Origin: Lachnospiraceae bacterium UBA3316
GTDB taxonomy: Bacteria; Bacillota; Clostridia; Lachnospirales; Lachnospiraceae
Assembly (NCBI GenBank): GCA_002361955.1
Contig: DESK01000032.1
Span: forward strand, 12,306-76,305
DNA length: 64,000 nt
Reading direction: 5' to 3'
Below the pieces are notes generated by a model. That model was given only the letters and a program-made list of their open reading frames with translations. It was not told where the DNA came from and searched no databases. Positions 32,804 through 41,767 of the stretch are shown here, in pieces (positions within the stretch are counted from its first letter, which is position 1; every line of letters begins with the position of its first letter). The position numbers and the translations under genes were made by a program.

Positions 32804-32915
32804 AGCATCCTCCGTGTAACCGTTCAGGAAGGTCTGCGCATTTACTGGGCAGACAGTAAGAAAGTGGTTCAAGGGTGTAAAAATATAAGGGATCGGAACT
32901 GTTACTTCTCCGCTG

Positions 32916-34520
32916 CTAAGATCTCTGCCTCCGGTACTGGAGGGGTGATATCCCGTATTTTTTCTTAAAGACATGGCTGAAATAGCCGGGATCCGCGTAT
33001 CCCGCCTTGGCGGCAATCTCGTAAACCTTGTCCTCCGTCTCATTGAGCATCTGCAGGGCCTTTTCAAGCCTGAGCTTTGTCAGATACTCCACAAAGGTCT
33101 CCCCCGTTTCTTTCTTGAAAATACTCGAAAAGTACGTCGTCGTAAGCCCCACCTTCTGGGCCGTCTTTTCCAGGCTGATCTCCGGGTCATGGTATTCCTT
33201 CTTGATGTATTCCCTGGACTCCTGGATCAGGTTCCTCACCTTATCGGCCCGCTCCTTCTCAAAAAACCGGTTGATGCACAGGCATCGATCCTCCAGCCAC
33301 GCAAAAAAGGGCTCCATCTCTCCATACTGATGCAGAATCTTCAGACAGTCCGGCGTTCCCTCAAACATCTCCTCCATGACTACCGTATACTTCTGGGCAA
33401 ACATCAGAAACGCGTTCAAGACGCTGATAAGATACGCCTGCCCTCCGCTGCGGTTCATATTCTGCCCCTCCAGCTGGCTCCTGATCTGTCGGATGGCTTC
33501 CCGCACGTCGTCGCTTTCCCCGAACTTGATGGCAGAGAACAAAAGCTCCCTGGATTCCTCTCCAAACAGCACGAGATTCTGCTCCGCGCTGTTGATGTCC
33601 TCCATGTAGATCACCTCTCCCTCCCAGGCGATCTTCCGGTACATCAGGGCCTCTTTGGCCTCCTCAAAGGAATCCTTGGCCTCCAGGAGGCTCGTTTTGA
33701 TCCGTCCCACGCCGATGGCCGGGGAAATATCCATCATCCGCCTGCTCTCCCTGGCCACGCTGTCCAAGTCTCCCAGGATCCTTTCGATCTGCTCCGGCTC
33801 TCTCATGCCGAAGATTACGCACTCGCCGGCTGGACTGTAAAAGACAGAGCAGATATACCTCTCCTGAAGCCTCTCCTGGATCAGGCTGCGGATGCGCACA
33901 AAGGCGTACTGTTCATTGATGCAGCCCGTGCCCTCCTGCTCCACCCTGTCCAGCTGTATCAGGGCCACCGTCCAGCAGGAGGCGTTCCCCAGAGCGATCC
34001 CGCAGTTTTCCAGCGTCTCGTTCAGCCGATCCCCGCCGGCCTCCCCGGCAATGATCCGATTCAGCAGGTACTCCCGCAAAATGGGAATACTGGCCTGATA
34101 CTGCTGCTCCAGGAGATGGATATTTTTCTGCTCCTGCAGCTCCTGGTCCAGCGCCTCCCTGGCCCTCTGCAAAACTTTCCGCATCTCCTTGGCGTTCACG
34201 GGCTTCAGGATAAAATCTGTCACCTGATAGCCCATCGCCTCCTTGGCATACTGGAAATCCCCATAGCCGGAAATAATGATCACCTTCATCTGGGGATAAC
34301 GCTCCCTCACATTTTTGGCAAGCTCCATGCCGTCCATAAAGGGCATCCTGATATCTGTAATCACGATATCCGCTTCCCTGGTCTCCAGAAATTCCATCAC
34401 GTCGAACCCGTTCAAAAAAGTCCCCACCACCTCAAAGCCGTAGCTTTCCCAGTCAAGCTGCTGATGTATGCTCTGCAAAACTTCCTCTTCATCGTCTGCC
34501 AGTATCACTTTATAGTTCAT
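32916..34520 (-). CDS. YesN-type response regulator, AraC family
   Basis: A 534-residue regulator. Receiver domain (1-120) with ADDEEE acidic pocket, phospho-Asp56 in DIVITDIRMP and the conserved Lys in ILKPVNAKEM; a long middle region (about 130-420) without a domain I can name; and a C-terminal AraC helix-turn-helix pair (ISLEKTAQKVGLTTTYFSSIFKKETGETF, YEIAAKAGYADPGYFSHVFKKKYG). The ATG at 34520 follows AAAGGAGGGATTTT. It is the first gene of the operon with the kinase and two binding proteins, and probably regulates this operon or a distant sugar-utilisation locus. Confidence 0.92.
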   Translation of the reverse strand: MNYKVILADDEEEVLQSIHQQLDWESYGFEVVGTFLNGFDVMEFLETREADIVITDIRMPFMDGMELAKNVRERYPQMKVIIISGYGDFQYAKEAMGYQVTDFILKPVNAKEMRKVLQRAREALDQELQEQKNIHLLEQQYQASIPILREYLLNRIIAGEAGGDRLNETLENCGIALGNASCWTVALIQLDRVEQEGTGCINEQYAFVRIRSLIQERLQERYICSVFYSPAGECVIFGMREPEQIERILGDLDSVARESRRMMDISPAIGVGRIKTSLLEAKDSFEEAKEALMYRKIAWEGEVIYMEDINSAEQNLVLFGEESRELLFSAIKFGESDDVREAIRQIRSQLEGQNMNRSGGQAYLISVLNAFLMFAQKYTVVMEEMFEGTPDCLKILHQYGEMEPFFAWLEDRCLCINRFFEKERADKVRNLIQESREYIKKEYHDPEISLEKTAQKVGLTTTYFSSIFKKETGETFVEYLTKLRLEKALQMLNETEDKVYEIAAKAGYADPGYFSHVFKKKYGISPLQYRRQRS

Positions 34521-34550
34521 AAAATCCCTCCTTTTCCGCATAAAGGGTAT

Positions 34551-34578
34551 AAAAAAGGAGTCAGACCTTTCTGACCCC
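34551..34578 (-). terminator. Terminator after the first cohesin-like gene
   Basis: On the minus strand GGGGTCAG AAAGGT CTGACTCC (34557-34578, one mismatch) followed by six T residues. Confidence 0.8.
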
Positions 34579-34590
34579 TGTTTTGTTCAT

Positions 34591-35400
34591 TTATTTTACA
34601 GCTTTTTTTCTCCAGATGACAAATCCAGCCACTGCCAGCGCCGCCAGGGCTCCCGCTGCCGGAAGAGCTGCGTTTGTAGAGTCTCCTGTTTTTGCGGATG
34701 CCACCGTACCAGAATTCTGGCCGCCTGCCGGATTCCCGGTGGCAGATCCTGTCTGGCCGGAAGTGCTTCCTGTCTGGCCGCCGCCCGTTCCCGACGGATT
34801 CCCCGTCTGGCCGCCGTTCGGTTCCGTGGCCGTTGTGTCCTTTGTGTCATCTGTCTGCCCGGTACTATTGTTCGTATCCTGGCTGCTTCCCGTATCTACA
34901 GGATCTTTGATGCTGCCGCCCACGTTGAAGCTTAAGGGAAGATCCTTCGTCTCCACGCTTTCGCCGCCGTTGATGAGCTCCTCCGTTTTTACTGAAACGG
35001 TAATTTCATCCCCGTCCTGCACCGTATCCTGCACCTGAAAGTTCAAATTCAGAAGTGTGCCTGATCCATTGATCTGGTTCGCCGAGGCGAAGACCAGCAC
35101 CACCTCTCCCTCTGACTTGTTTCCACTGACTGGATCGTTAATCTCCGGCATCGCGCCGTTCAGAAGATCTCCCGCTGCCGAGGAAACCAGCTTCAGTTTG
35201 CTGCCGTCATAGGTGACACGAAGCTTTCCGTTCGTGACCGCTGTGCTGCCGCTTAACTCGCAGGAAACGCTCCATTCCTTCGTTCCCTTTGAAAATGCCT
35301 CTCCCTTTACTGCCACTTCCGCTGTTCCCGCCGCCATGGCCCGACCGCCAAGAAACAGCATACATACTGCGAACATTATCACCCATACAAATCTTTTCAT
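34591..35400 (-). CDS. Secreted cohesin-like domain protein with a TGD-type wall-anchor signal
   Basis: A 269-residue surface protein. Signal peptide (MKRFVWVIMFAVCMLFLGGRAMA), then one cohesin-like beta-sandwich (about 28-165) with the typical TNGKLRVTYDGSKLKL, GDLL, GEVVLVFASA and LLNLNFQV strands, then a linker of about 75 residues rich in G, S, T, Q and N. The end is SAKTGDSTN, a hydrophobic segment and WRKKAVK: a TGD-containing sorting-type signal seen in Lachnospiraceae surface proteins instead of LPXTG. The protein therefore can display one cohesin on the cell wall. It starts 13 bases after the second cohesin-like gene and shares its promoter. Confidence 0.8.
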   Translation of the reverse strand: MKRFVWVIMFAVCMLFLGGRAMAAGTAEVAVKGEAFSKGTKEWSVSCELSGSTAVTNGKLRVTYDGSKLKLVSSAAGDLLNGAMPEINDPVSGNKSEGEVVLVFASANQINGSGTLLNLNFQVQDTVQDGDEITVSVKTEELINGGESVETKDLPLSFNVGGSIKDPVDTGSSQDTNNSTGQTDDTKDTTATEPNGGQTGNPSGTGGGQTGSTSGQTGSATGNPAGGQNSGTVASAKTGDSTNAALPAAGALAALAVAGFVIWRKKAVK

Positions 35401-35413
35401 CTGGCTATCTCCT

Positions 35414-36478
35414 CTATCTTACGCGGACTTTGATCTTCTTGCTGTAGGAGCCGTAGCACCGTTTTCCGTCAATGGTCTTGTAGGCGCGCATCCTTATATA
35501 GTAAGTCTTCTTTGCCTTCACCTTGATAACCTTTGTCTTAGCTGATGCCTTCTTAACAAGAACCTTCTTTACAGCCTTCTTAAATTTCTTATTCCGGCAG
35601 ATCTGAATCTCATAACCCGTCGTCAGCTTTACTTTCTTCCAGCGCACGCGGATCTTGCCCTTAGCGGGGCTTGTCACCTTTCCAATCACCGGCTTGGCCG
35701 GAACGATATTGAAGGTCGTTACCTTCGTTCCCTTAAATTTGCCTGTTCCGTGGATGGTAACCTGCGCCTTGCCGGGCTTCTTGTTTGACTTATAGGAAAG
35801 GGCGTAATCTGTGCCCTCCACCAGAAGCTGTCCGTTATAGCTTACTTTCACCACCGGACGGATCCACTTTTTATTGTGGGGCTTGTTTGTGATCCTTGCA
35901 ACCGTCGCCTTGCTGATATCAATCCTGGTATCCTCCACCGGCGGTTCTGGCTTGTCATTCCCTCCACTGTTCACATTGATCTCTGTGGTCAGCACCTGGC
36001 TTTCCACATCTTGTCCGTTATTGCACAGCTCCTCTACTGTCACTGTAAGGGATGAGCTGTCAAGCTTTGTTCCCTCTTTCATGATAAAGGACAGATCAAG
36101 CATGCTGCCGCTCACCTCTGTCGGCTCAACGGTGGCAAATGCAAGAACCAGTTCTCCCTCTCCCTTCACAGGTTTTCCATCTGCGTTCGGATGAAGGATG
36201 TCATTCAGTACTGCATGGAAGCCATTCAGTCCCTTTCCAACTTCGCTGCTTGTGATCTTCAGTTTGTCCTTGTCCCACAAAATCCTCAGCTTTCCGTTTG
36301 TCAGCATTGTGGGATTCTTCATCTCACAAGTTGCCTTTACCTCTACGTTGCGTGGTGCCTCTAGCGTCTCTGCCTGCAGGTAAATAACTGTGGAATCAGC
36401 CGCAGACACGGTCCGGAAATTCACACAGAACATGAATAATAATGCTGCGAGCACAGAGAACGTTACTCTTTTGTTCAT
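35414..36478 (-). CDS. Secreted cohesin-like plus fibronectin-III-like protein
   Basis: A 354-residue secreted protein. The ATG at 36478 follows AAAGGAGATCAGGAAA; a longer frame has no site. A signal peptide ending near TVSAADST is followed by a cohesin-like domain (about 28-175) with the same pattern as the neighbour (TNGKLRILWDKDKLKI, GELVLAFATVEP, SMLDLSFIM). Then come a small basic module (VVKVSYNGQLLVEGTDYALSY, YTG-type fold) and a lysine-rich fibronectin-III-like domain (IRVRWKKVKLTTGYEIQICR). The last 110 residues are very basic, which may favour binding to anionic wall polymers. No sorting signal. It lies 13 bases upstream of the other cohesin-like gene, so both proteins should be made together. 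Confidence 0.8.
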   Translation of the reverse strand: MNKRVTFSVLAALLFMFCVNFRTVSAADSTVIYLQAETLEAPRNVEVKATCEMKNPTMLTNGKLRILWDKDKLKITSSEVGKGLNGFHAVLNDILHPNADGKPVKGEGELVLAFATVEPTEVSGSMLDLSFIMKEGTKLDSSSLTVTVEELCNNGQDVESQVLTTEINVNSGGNDKPEPPVEDTRIDISKATVARITNKPHNKKWIRPVVKVSYNGQLLVEGTDYALSYKSNKKPGKAQVTIHGTGKFKGTKVTTFNIVPAKPVIGKVTSPAKGKIRVRWKKVKLTTGYEIQICRNKKFKKAVKKVLVKKASAKTKVIKVKAKKTYYIRMRAYKTIDGKRCYGSYSKKIKVRVR

Positions 36479-36523
36479 TTTCCTGATCTCCTTTCTGTCA
36501 GTCCATAATATTCTCATATATCC

Positions 36524-36529
36524 ATTATA
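36524..36529 (-). promoter_or_regulatory. -10 box of the two cohesin-like genes
   Basis: TATAAT on the minus strand (36524-36529), with no good -35, but a long A-rich tract upstream (36550-36605) that could act as an UP element. Confidence 0.5.
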
Positions 36530-36650
36530 CCAAATTTCCGGCAGAAAACCATACCTATTTTGTATTTTTTACTAATTTTTTTACTGCTTTTTCTTTTTTT
36601 AGTAACCATCCCTCCCGGACGGCTGTTTTTCCCTCCGGAGAGGTAAAATA

Positions 36651-36686
36651 CCTCCCGCAAAAACCTTTTTTTGCTTTTGCGGGAGG
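36651..36686 (-). terminator. Terminator after the GH3-dockerin gene
   Basis: Stem CCTCCCGCAAAA / TTTTGCGGGAGG (36651-36662 and 36675-36686, a 12-base loop) with a short T-run on the minus strand. It separates the GH3 gene from the cohesin-like genes, so the two units are transcribed separately. Confidence 0.8.
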
Positions 36687-36705
36687 CCAAGAAGAGAAAC
36701 CAATT

Positions 36706-39700
36706 TTAGAAAGCTGCGATCTTCTCTGCAGCGTACTGCAGGATTCTCACTGCGTCGCTTGTGTCGGCCTTTCCGTCAAAGTTCACATCCGCGCACTCTA
36801 ACTGCTCTGCGGAAAGTTCATCTCTCTCTGCCGCATAGCGGAGAAGAGCTACGCTGTCGTTAGTGTTCACCTTGCCATCCAGGGTCACATCACCGTAGAG
36901 ACGGGCTTCAGCCAGTTTCAGGGTCAGGGTCTCTACTGTCTCGTCAACTACCTTCTGTGATACGTTTTCATCGTTGTAAACAACCTTTGCGTCTGCCAGG
37001 ATAGCTGTCAGTCCGTTGAGGCTTGATGCCACATAGGCATCCTTGTTGGCCAGAACTGCTTCCGCCTTCTCGATCATTGCCTTCAGGGCTGCCTTATTTG
37101 CGGCAAGCTTCAGGTTCGCGATCGCGTCGATAATCTTCAGGTAAGCGTCTGTGATCTCATCGTCTGTTCTGTCTTTGTTTGCGATCACATCCTTGGCCGC
37201 ATCGATGGCTGCCTTCAGTTCATCCAGGCTGCTGCCGGTATACGGGCCGTCCAAAAGTGCTTCCGCAGAGTCTACCAGAGACTGCAGGGCCTTGATATCT
37301 GCAATGTAAACAACCTTTGCCATCTCATCCAGAACCCGGATCGCTGCCGCGTCAACGGCTTCCTGAGTCGCTGTCTTATCTGCCAGAAGTCCTCTCACTT
37401 CGTTAACAACTGCTCTTAATGCTGTCACATCCACAAAATCATCCGGTTTGCTAAGGAGCTCATCGGCCGCCTTGATGGCTGTCTCCAGATGAACCTTTGT
37501 CACGGCAAGTTCCAGTCCTGCCAACGCATCTGTCAGGCTGATCACTGCCGCCTGAAGCTGCTCGTCTGTTGCCGCCTCATCGGCTGCCACCTTTTTCGCC
37601 GCCGTCAAAGCTGTCTGTAAAGCTGTCCAGCTCTCGTCTGTTACCGCAAAATCTGCTTTGTCCAGACCTTCGATGAAGCTGATAAGCCTTGTCAGGCTGT
37701 TTGCTACTGTGCTGACAACTGCGCTCTTGCTTCCGCTGGTGATGCTCTTCAGCAGGGCTGCGTTTGTCTCGTTCAATGCCTTCGCCTGCAGTCCGTTCTC
37801 ATTTGCGAACTCTGTGGAGGCCATAATAAAGTTACAGATGTTGATCGCTGCCTTATGCAGGTCGCCAAGGCTGATTACCTGCGTATTTGTCAGGCTGTCG
37901 CTCTTCGGGTTTACTTTATAAGTAATCGTTGTGGTAACGCCGCCCCAGCCTGAAGCCACACGCATGGTCGCGTAACCTTCGTCGATCTTCTGCTGCACTC
38001 TCTCATCCAGGAGGCTGGGATCTGCCTGCGCGTCTCCTCTTACGCTTGTGGAGATGGTGGTGCTTCCGTCCAGAGCCAGCTCATAAGCGCCCCAGTTTTC
38101 CACTTCTTCTGAAACTGTATCGTAATTTTCATCCTGATAAAATACAGTGGTCATGTTGACATAACCCTTGCCGTTCCAGTCGGGATCTGCCTTGAAGCCT
38201 CTGATGATCTGCGCCGCGCCTTTGCCCGGGCATACCAGGTCGTTGCCTGCGTGCATTTCATACATCGGTACGGACTGTCCGCCGCCCCAGTCGGTCATGA
38301 TCAGGCCCTTATAGCCCCACTCATTTCTTGTGAAGCCGTCGCAGAGATCATAGTCGTCTGCCGCCGGTCTGCCGTTGTTCTGGTTATAGGAGGTCATGAT
38401 AGCCATAGGCTGTGCCTGCTTTACTACCATCTCGAAGCCCTTCAGGTAAATCTCACGGAGGGCACGCTCGGAAACCGTGTTGTTCTCACTGTTTCTGTTG
38501 GTCTCCTGGGAGTTTACTGCGTAATGCTTGATCGTAACGCCCACGCCCTTGCTGGACTGTACGCCCAGGGTTGCCGCCGTACCGGTCACGCCTACTACCA
38601 GGGGATCCTCAGAATAATACTCAAAGTTACGTCCGCAAAGGGCATTTCTGTGGATATTCATACCGGGCGCCAGCCAGCAGCCGATACCGAACTCTTCCAT
38701 CTCCTTACCTACGCCTTCGCCGTATGCGTAGATCTGCTCCGTATCCCAGGTCTGGGCAATCAGAGTCCCGATGGGCCATGCCGTTGCATACTGATAATAC
38801 GTGATGCCGTCCTGGGTGTACTTCTGGGTAATACGAAGTCCGGCAGGGCCGTCAGAAAGGTTTACGGGAACGATACCCTTCGCATCGTTTCTCCAGGTAG
38901 CGCCTGCTACACCCTGAACGGTCTTATCACTGGAATGTCCGTTTACCAGCTCCGCCAGCTCTTCCATGCTCATGCCGGATACGAACTGCTCTACCGTGAT
39001 ATCCTTGTTGTAAACATCCATCAATGTATTCTGGCTGAAGTCGCCGTCAAACTTCTTAACCACCTCGTTGTACTCCACCTTGTAATCGGAGCTGTTGGCA
39101 TTTCCTTTTTCCACGCGGGAAACCTTGCCCACTGCGCCGTCCGTATTCTCCGCGAACAGGTACTCTGTCTGGGTGGTATCGGAGGTATAAACGGTTACAT
39201 CCTCATTTTCCTTGAGGATCTCCACTGCCTCGTAGCCGTTGAAATCCAGGTTCAGGGTGTCTGCCCCGGCGATCTCCGCCGCCTCGCCTCTGTAGGTGAT
39301 GGGGGTAGCTCCCTCGGTGGTCATAGGATCCAGCTCCGGATACTTCTCATCCGGCGTGATATTCGGGTTATCCTTTACGAGACGCATCAGGTGGCTGTAC
39401 TGCTCGGTGATCTGGTCTGCCGCCAGGTTCAGCTTCGCCGCCACATGGGTATTTCTGGAGGAATTACCCACACGGATGATGTAGTCGCCGTCCTCCATGA
39501 TGTAGGCTGCCTGGTCCACGTCGTAGGAGCCCATCTCAATGGTATCAAAGGTGATGGTCAAGGTCTGGGATGCTCCCGGTGCCAGCTCGTCCGTCTTTGC
39601 GTAGCCTGCCAGCTCCTGGTAGGGCTTATCCAGCTTTCCGTCCGGTGCGGAGAAGTAAACCTCCACAACCTCCTTGCCGGATACAGCGCCCGTATTTTTC

Positions 39701-40728
39701 ACGGTAGCCGTCACAGTCACCTTATCCTTATCCGCCTTCACGGAATCCGTGGTGATCGCGAAATCTGTGTAGGAATCGCCGTAGCCAAACTCATAGGATA
39801 CGTCAACGCCAAAGGTATCGTAATAGCGGTATCCCACGAAAATATCGTCGTTGTATACTTCCTGGTTCCTGTTTCCGTCCAGATCCGCGAAGCCCGCGCT
39901 GGAGGGATTGTCGTCAAAGTTCATGGGCCAGGTATCTGTCAGCTTACCGGAGGGATTCACGGTGCCGTTCAGCACCTCTACCACAGCGTCGCCGCCTGTC
40001 ATGCCTGCCTGGGACATGAGAAGCATGGCGTCCAGTCCCTCGATCTCGTCAAAGAACTTCGTGTCGATGATGCCTCCCACGTTCAGGACTACGATCACCT
40101 TATCAAAGGTCTTGCCCAGCAGCGTCAGGTTTGCCTCCTCGTCTGCAGATAAGAGATAGTCGCCTGCCGTCGGTTTCCGGTCGGAGCCTTCACCGGAGTT
40201 TCTGGCGATCACATAGATGGCTGTATCGGTAGCCTGGGCTGCCGCCTGCACGGATTCCACAGCGCCCTCTACGTCCGCATACGTACGCTCATTGGTCCAT
40301 GAGCCGCCCCACATGCCGCCGCCGGAACCGCCGCCGTCCTGTCTCCAGAGGGACTCCATCTGATCGATAAACGCAGCGTTCACGATGTTGTAGCCTGCGT
40401 TTTCAAAGCCCTGTCTTACGGTCACGTTGTTACGCTGGTTCACGGCGCCTGATCCGGTACCGCCCTTGATGGTATTGTAAACACCCTGTCCGAAAAGGGC
40501 CACCTTTGTTCCGTCGATTCCGGAAATCGGAAGCGTCTGCTCCTTGTTTTCTAAAAGAACCATGCCCTGTGCCGCGATGTTTTTCGCTGCCGTCTTGTGC
40601 TTGATCTCACGGTCAGAGATCGAGGGATCCGTTGTTGCCGCAACAGCACTCATGCTTCCGCCTGCGATCATTGATGCGGATAAAGCCAATGCCAACGCGC
40701 GTTTTGCTATTTTTCTTTTCATTTTCAT
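36706..40728 (-). CDS. Glycoside hydrolase family 3, permuted, with FIVAR repeats and type I dockerin
   Basis: A 1340-residue secreted enzyme (signal peptide about 1-31, KRKIAKRALALALSASMIAGG). Domain order is reversed relative to most GH3 enzymes: the C-terminal (alpha/beta sandwich) domain is first (about 40-290), then a fibronectin-like domain (about 320-440), then the catalytic TIM barrel (about 600-900) with the nucleophile Asp813 in MTDWGGG. Three or four FIVAR-type helical repeats (about 1050-1270) are followed by a C-terminal dockerin (about 1276-1340) with two calcium loops, DVTLDGKVNTND and DVNFDGKADTSD. A beta-glucosidase, beta-xylosidase or related exo-acting activity is expected. 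The dockerin should bind cohesins such as those encoded next door. The start follows AAGGAGG. Confidence 0.93.
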   Translation of the reverse strand: MKMKRKIAKRALALALSASMIAGGSMSAVAATTDPSISDREIKHKTAAKNIAAQGMVLLENKEQTLPISGIDGTKVALFGQGVYNTIKGGTGSGAVNQRNNVTVRQGFENAGYNIVNAAFIDQMESLWRQDGGGSGGGMWGGSWTNERTYADVEGAVESVQAAAQATDTAIYVIARNSGEGSDRKPTAGDYLLSADEEANLTLLGKTFDKVIVVLNVGGIIDTKFFDEIEGLDAMLLMSQAGMTGGDAVVEVLNGTVNPSGKLTDTWPMNFDDNPSSAGFADLDGNRNQEVYNDDIFVGYRYYDTFGVDVSYEFGYGDSYTDFAITTDSVKADKDKVTVTATVKNTGAVSGKEVVEVYFSAPDGKLDKPYQELAGYAKTDELAPGASQTLTITFDTIEMGSYDVDQAAYIMEDGDYIIRVGNSSRNTHVAAKLNLAADQITEQYSHLMRLVKDNPNITPDEKYPELDPMTTEGATPITYRGEAAEIAGADTLNLDFNGYEAVEILKENEDVTVYTSDTTQTEYLFAENTDGAVGKVSRVEKGNANSSDYKVEYNEVVKKFDGDFSQNTLMDVYNKDITVEQFVSGMSMEELAELVNGHSSDKTVQGVAGATWRNDAKGIVPVNLSDGPAGLRITQKYTQDGITYYQYATAWPIGTLIAQTWDTEQIYAYGEGVGKEMEEFGIGCWLAPGMNIHRNALCGRNFEYYSEDPLVVGVTGTAATLGVQSSKGVGVTIKHYAVNSQETNRNSENNTVSERALREIYLKGFEMVVKQAQPMAIMTSYNQNNGRPAADDYDLCDGFTRNEWGYKGLIMTDWGGGQSVPMYEMHAGNDLVCPGKGAAQIIRGFKADPDWNGKGYVNMTTVFYQDENYDTVSEEVENWGAYELALDGSTTISTSVRGDAQADPSLLDERVQQKIDEGYATMRVASGWGGVTTTITYKVNPKSDSLTNTQVISLGDLHKAAINICNFIMASTEFANENGLQAKALNETNAALLKSITSGSKSAVVSTVANSLTRLISFIEGLDKADFAVTDESWTALQTALTAAKKVAADEAATDEQLQAAVISLTDALAGLELAVTKVHLETAIKAADELLSKPDDFVDVTALRAVVNEVRGLLADKTATQEAVDAAAIRVLDEMAKVVYIADIKALQSLVDSAEALLDGPYTGSSLDELKAAIDAAKDVIANKDRTDDEITDAYLKIIDAIANLKLAANKAALKAMIEKAEAVLANKDAYVASSLNGLTAILADAKVVYNDENVSQKVVDETVETLTLKLAEARLYGDVTLDGKVNTNDSVALLRYAAERDELSAEQLECADVNFDGKADTSDAVRILQYAAEKIAAF

Positions 40729-40854
40729 TCCTCCTTATGTATTTCTGCTATACAGCGGGAACCTTGTAAATTTGAGAAACACTCCTTTCCTCCGGCAGAA
40801 ACTGCGGCGCCCCGTCCTCCGTCTGCTTTGCCGTTCTTTCCTGTTGATAGTCTA

Positions 40855-40860
40855 ATTATA
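40855..40860 (-). promoter_or_regulatory. -10 box of the GH3-dockerin gene
   Basis: TATAAT on the minus strand. The best -35, TGGATT at 16 bases, is poor, so an activator may be required. A/T-rich DNA lies upstream. Confidence 0.5.
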
Positions 40861-41041
40861 ACAAAGTCCCGGAAGAAATCCATGTAATTTTTTTCGGTTT
40901 TTTTGTAATTTTTTTTGTTTTATATATGAAAAATATATAAAGAATTTTCATTATCTCCTGTCTTGTCCAAAAATCCTTTGTTTACTTTTCCTTTTACTGT
41001 TGATGTCTTCCCAAGCAGTGGTACTTACCTGCAAACGATAC

Positions 41042-41085
41042 AAAAAACGCCATACCGGGGCTTCTTCCACCGGTACGGCGTTTTT
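41042..41085. terminator. Terminator after the GNAT gene
   Basis: A stem with an AAAAACGCC...TACCGG / CCGGTA...GGCGTTTTT pattern (one mismatch) and T-runs on both strands. Confidence 0.85.
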
Positions 41086-41088
41086 CTT

Positions 41089-41667
41089 TTATTCATTTTC
41101 TTCGCCAAACCATACGTCTCTTCCAAAGCATTCTTTCGGAAACATGGTATGGTACACCACATCCACAGCCTGCCGGATATCCTCCTGCTTCCGTTCTCCT
41201 TCCAACGGCAGATACATGATGCGGTAATCCACGTCAAAGAGCCGTGACCGGAGGGCTGTGGGCCGCACACCATTCCTTTCATAGAAGGAAATGCGCTTCT
41301 GGCGCAGAAGCTCTTCCTCCCCTGACTTCGCCGTGGCGGGGTTCTCCACCTCGATCAAAAGGATACTGCCACCCTGTTTCTTCAGCTCCTTTTTCATAAG
41401 CTCCAGGCACCTGCTTCCGATTCCTCTGTCTCTGGCTTCCGCGGCCACCGCATAGTAATCCAGAAGAAGCTGTCCCTCCTTCGCCTCCACAAAGAAGGCA
41501 TAAGCCAGAAGCTTCCCCTCCCAAAACAGTCCGCAGGCAAAATAGACGCCCTCGTCAAGCATCTCCTGGATCCGCTTCCAGGGCTTCAATTCTGCCGGAG
41601 GGAAGTCAGCCCTCATGCGCTTCTCAAAAATCTCCTTCATTTCCTCTCTGTCTAATCTTCTAAGCAT
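41089..41667 (-). CDS. GNAT family N-acetyltransferase
   Basis: A 192-residue acyl-CoA-dependent acetyltransferase. The GNAT fold is indicated by LLAYAFFVEAKEGQLLLDYYAV (beta4), the acetyl-CoA-binding loop with RDRGIGSRCLELM (Q/RxxGxG/A), and SILLIEVENP / SFYERNGVRP near the end. The target (small molecule or protein N-terminus) is not known. Length is normal for the family. A weak site (GAAGAG) lies before the ATG. Confidence 0.8.
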   Translation of the reverse strand: MLRRLDREEMKEIFEKRMRADFPPAELKPWKRIQEMLDEGVYFACGLFWEGKLLAYAFFVEAKEGQLLLDYYAVAAEARDRGIGSRCLELMKKELKKQGGSILLIEVENPATAKSGEEELLRQKRISFYERNGVRPTALRSRLFDVDYRIMYLPLEGERKQEDIRQAVDVVYHTMFPKECFGRDVWFGEENE

Positions 41668-41767
41668 AATCTCTTCACCTTATCCATACTATAAAAGTCC
41701 CGGAGGGCAGCCATGGACCGGAGCGCATTTACACGCACAGGGCCACGAACTGCGGACGGGCACAGCA

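Larger units (their letters stand above)
40729..41088. other. Intergenic region of 360 bases
   Basis: It contains the GH3 leader (about 125 bases) with a TATAAT -10 box on the minus strand at 40855-40860, an A/T-rich upstream tract (40889-40950) and a terminator stem at 41042-41085. I found no coding frame or RNA gene that I could support. Confidence 0.6.

Noticed and set aside
32804..33067. A longer start for the YesM-type kinase
   Set aside because: The extra 88 codons overlap the regulator gene, are rich in R and P, and lack a ribosome site; ATG at 32803 with GGAGG is better.
32973..34574. A 533-codon open frame antisense to the YesN-type regulator
   Set aside because: Its translation is rich in H, L and P with no domain, while the minus-strand gene has receiver and AraC motifs.
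38251..40152. A 633-codon open frame on the plus strand, antisense to the GH3 gene
   Set aside because: The GH3-dockerin product is clear on the minus strand; the antisense translation has no domains and looks like a shadow frame.
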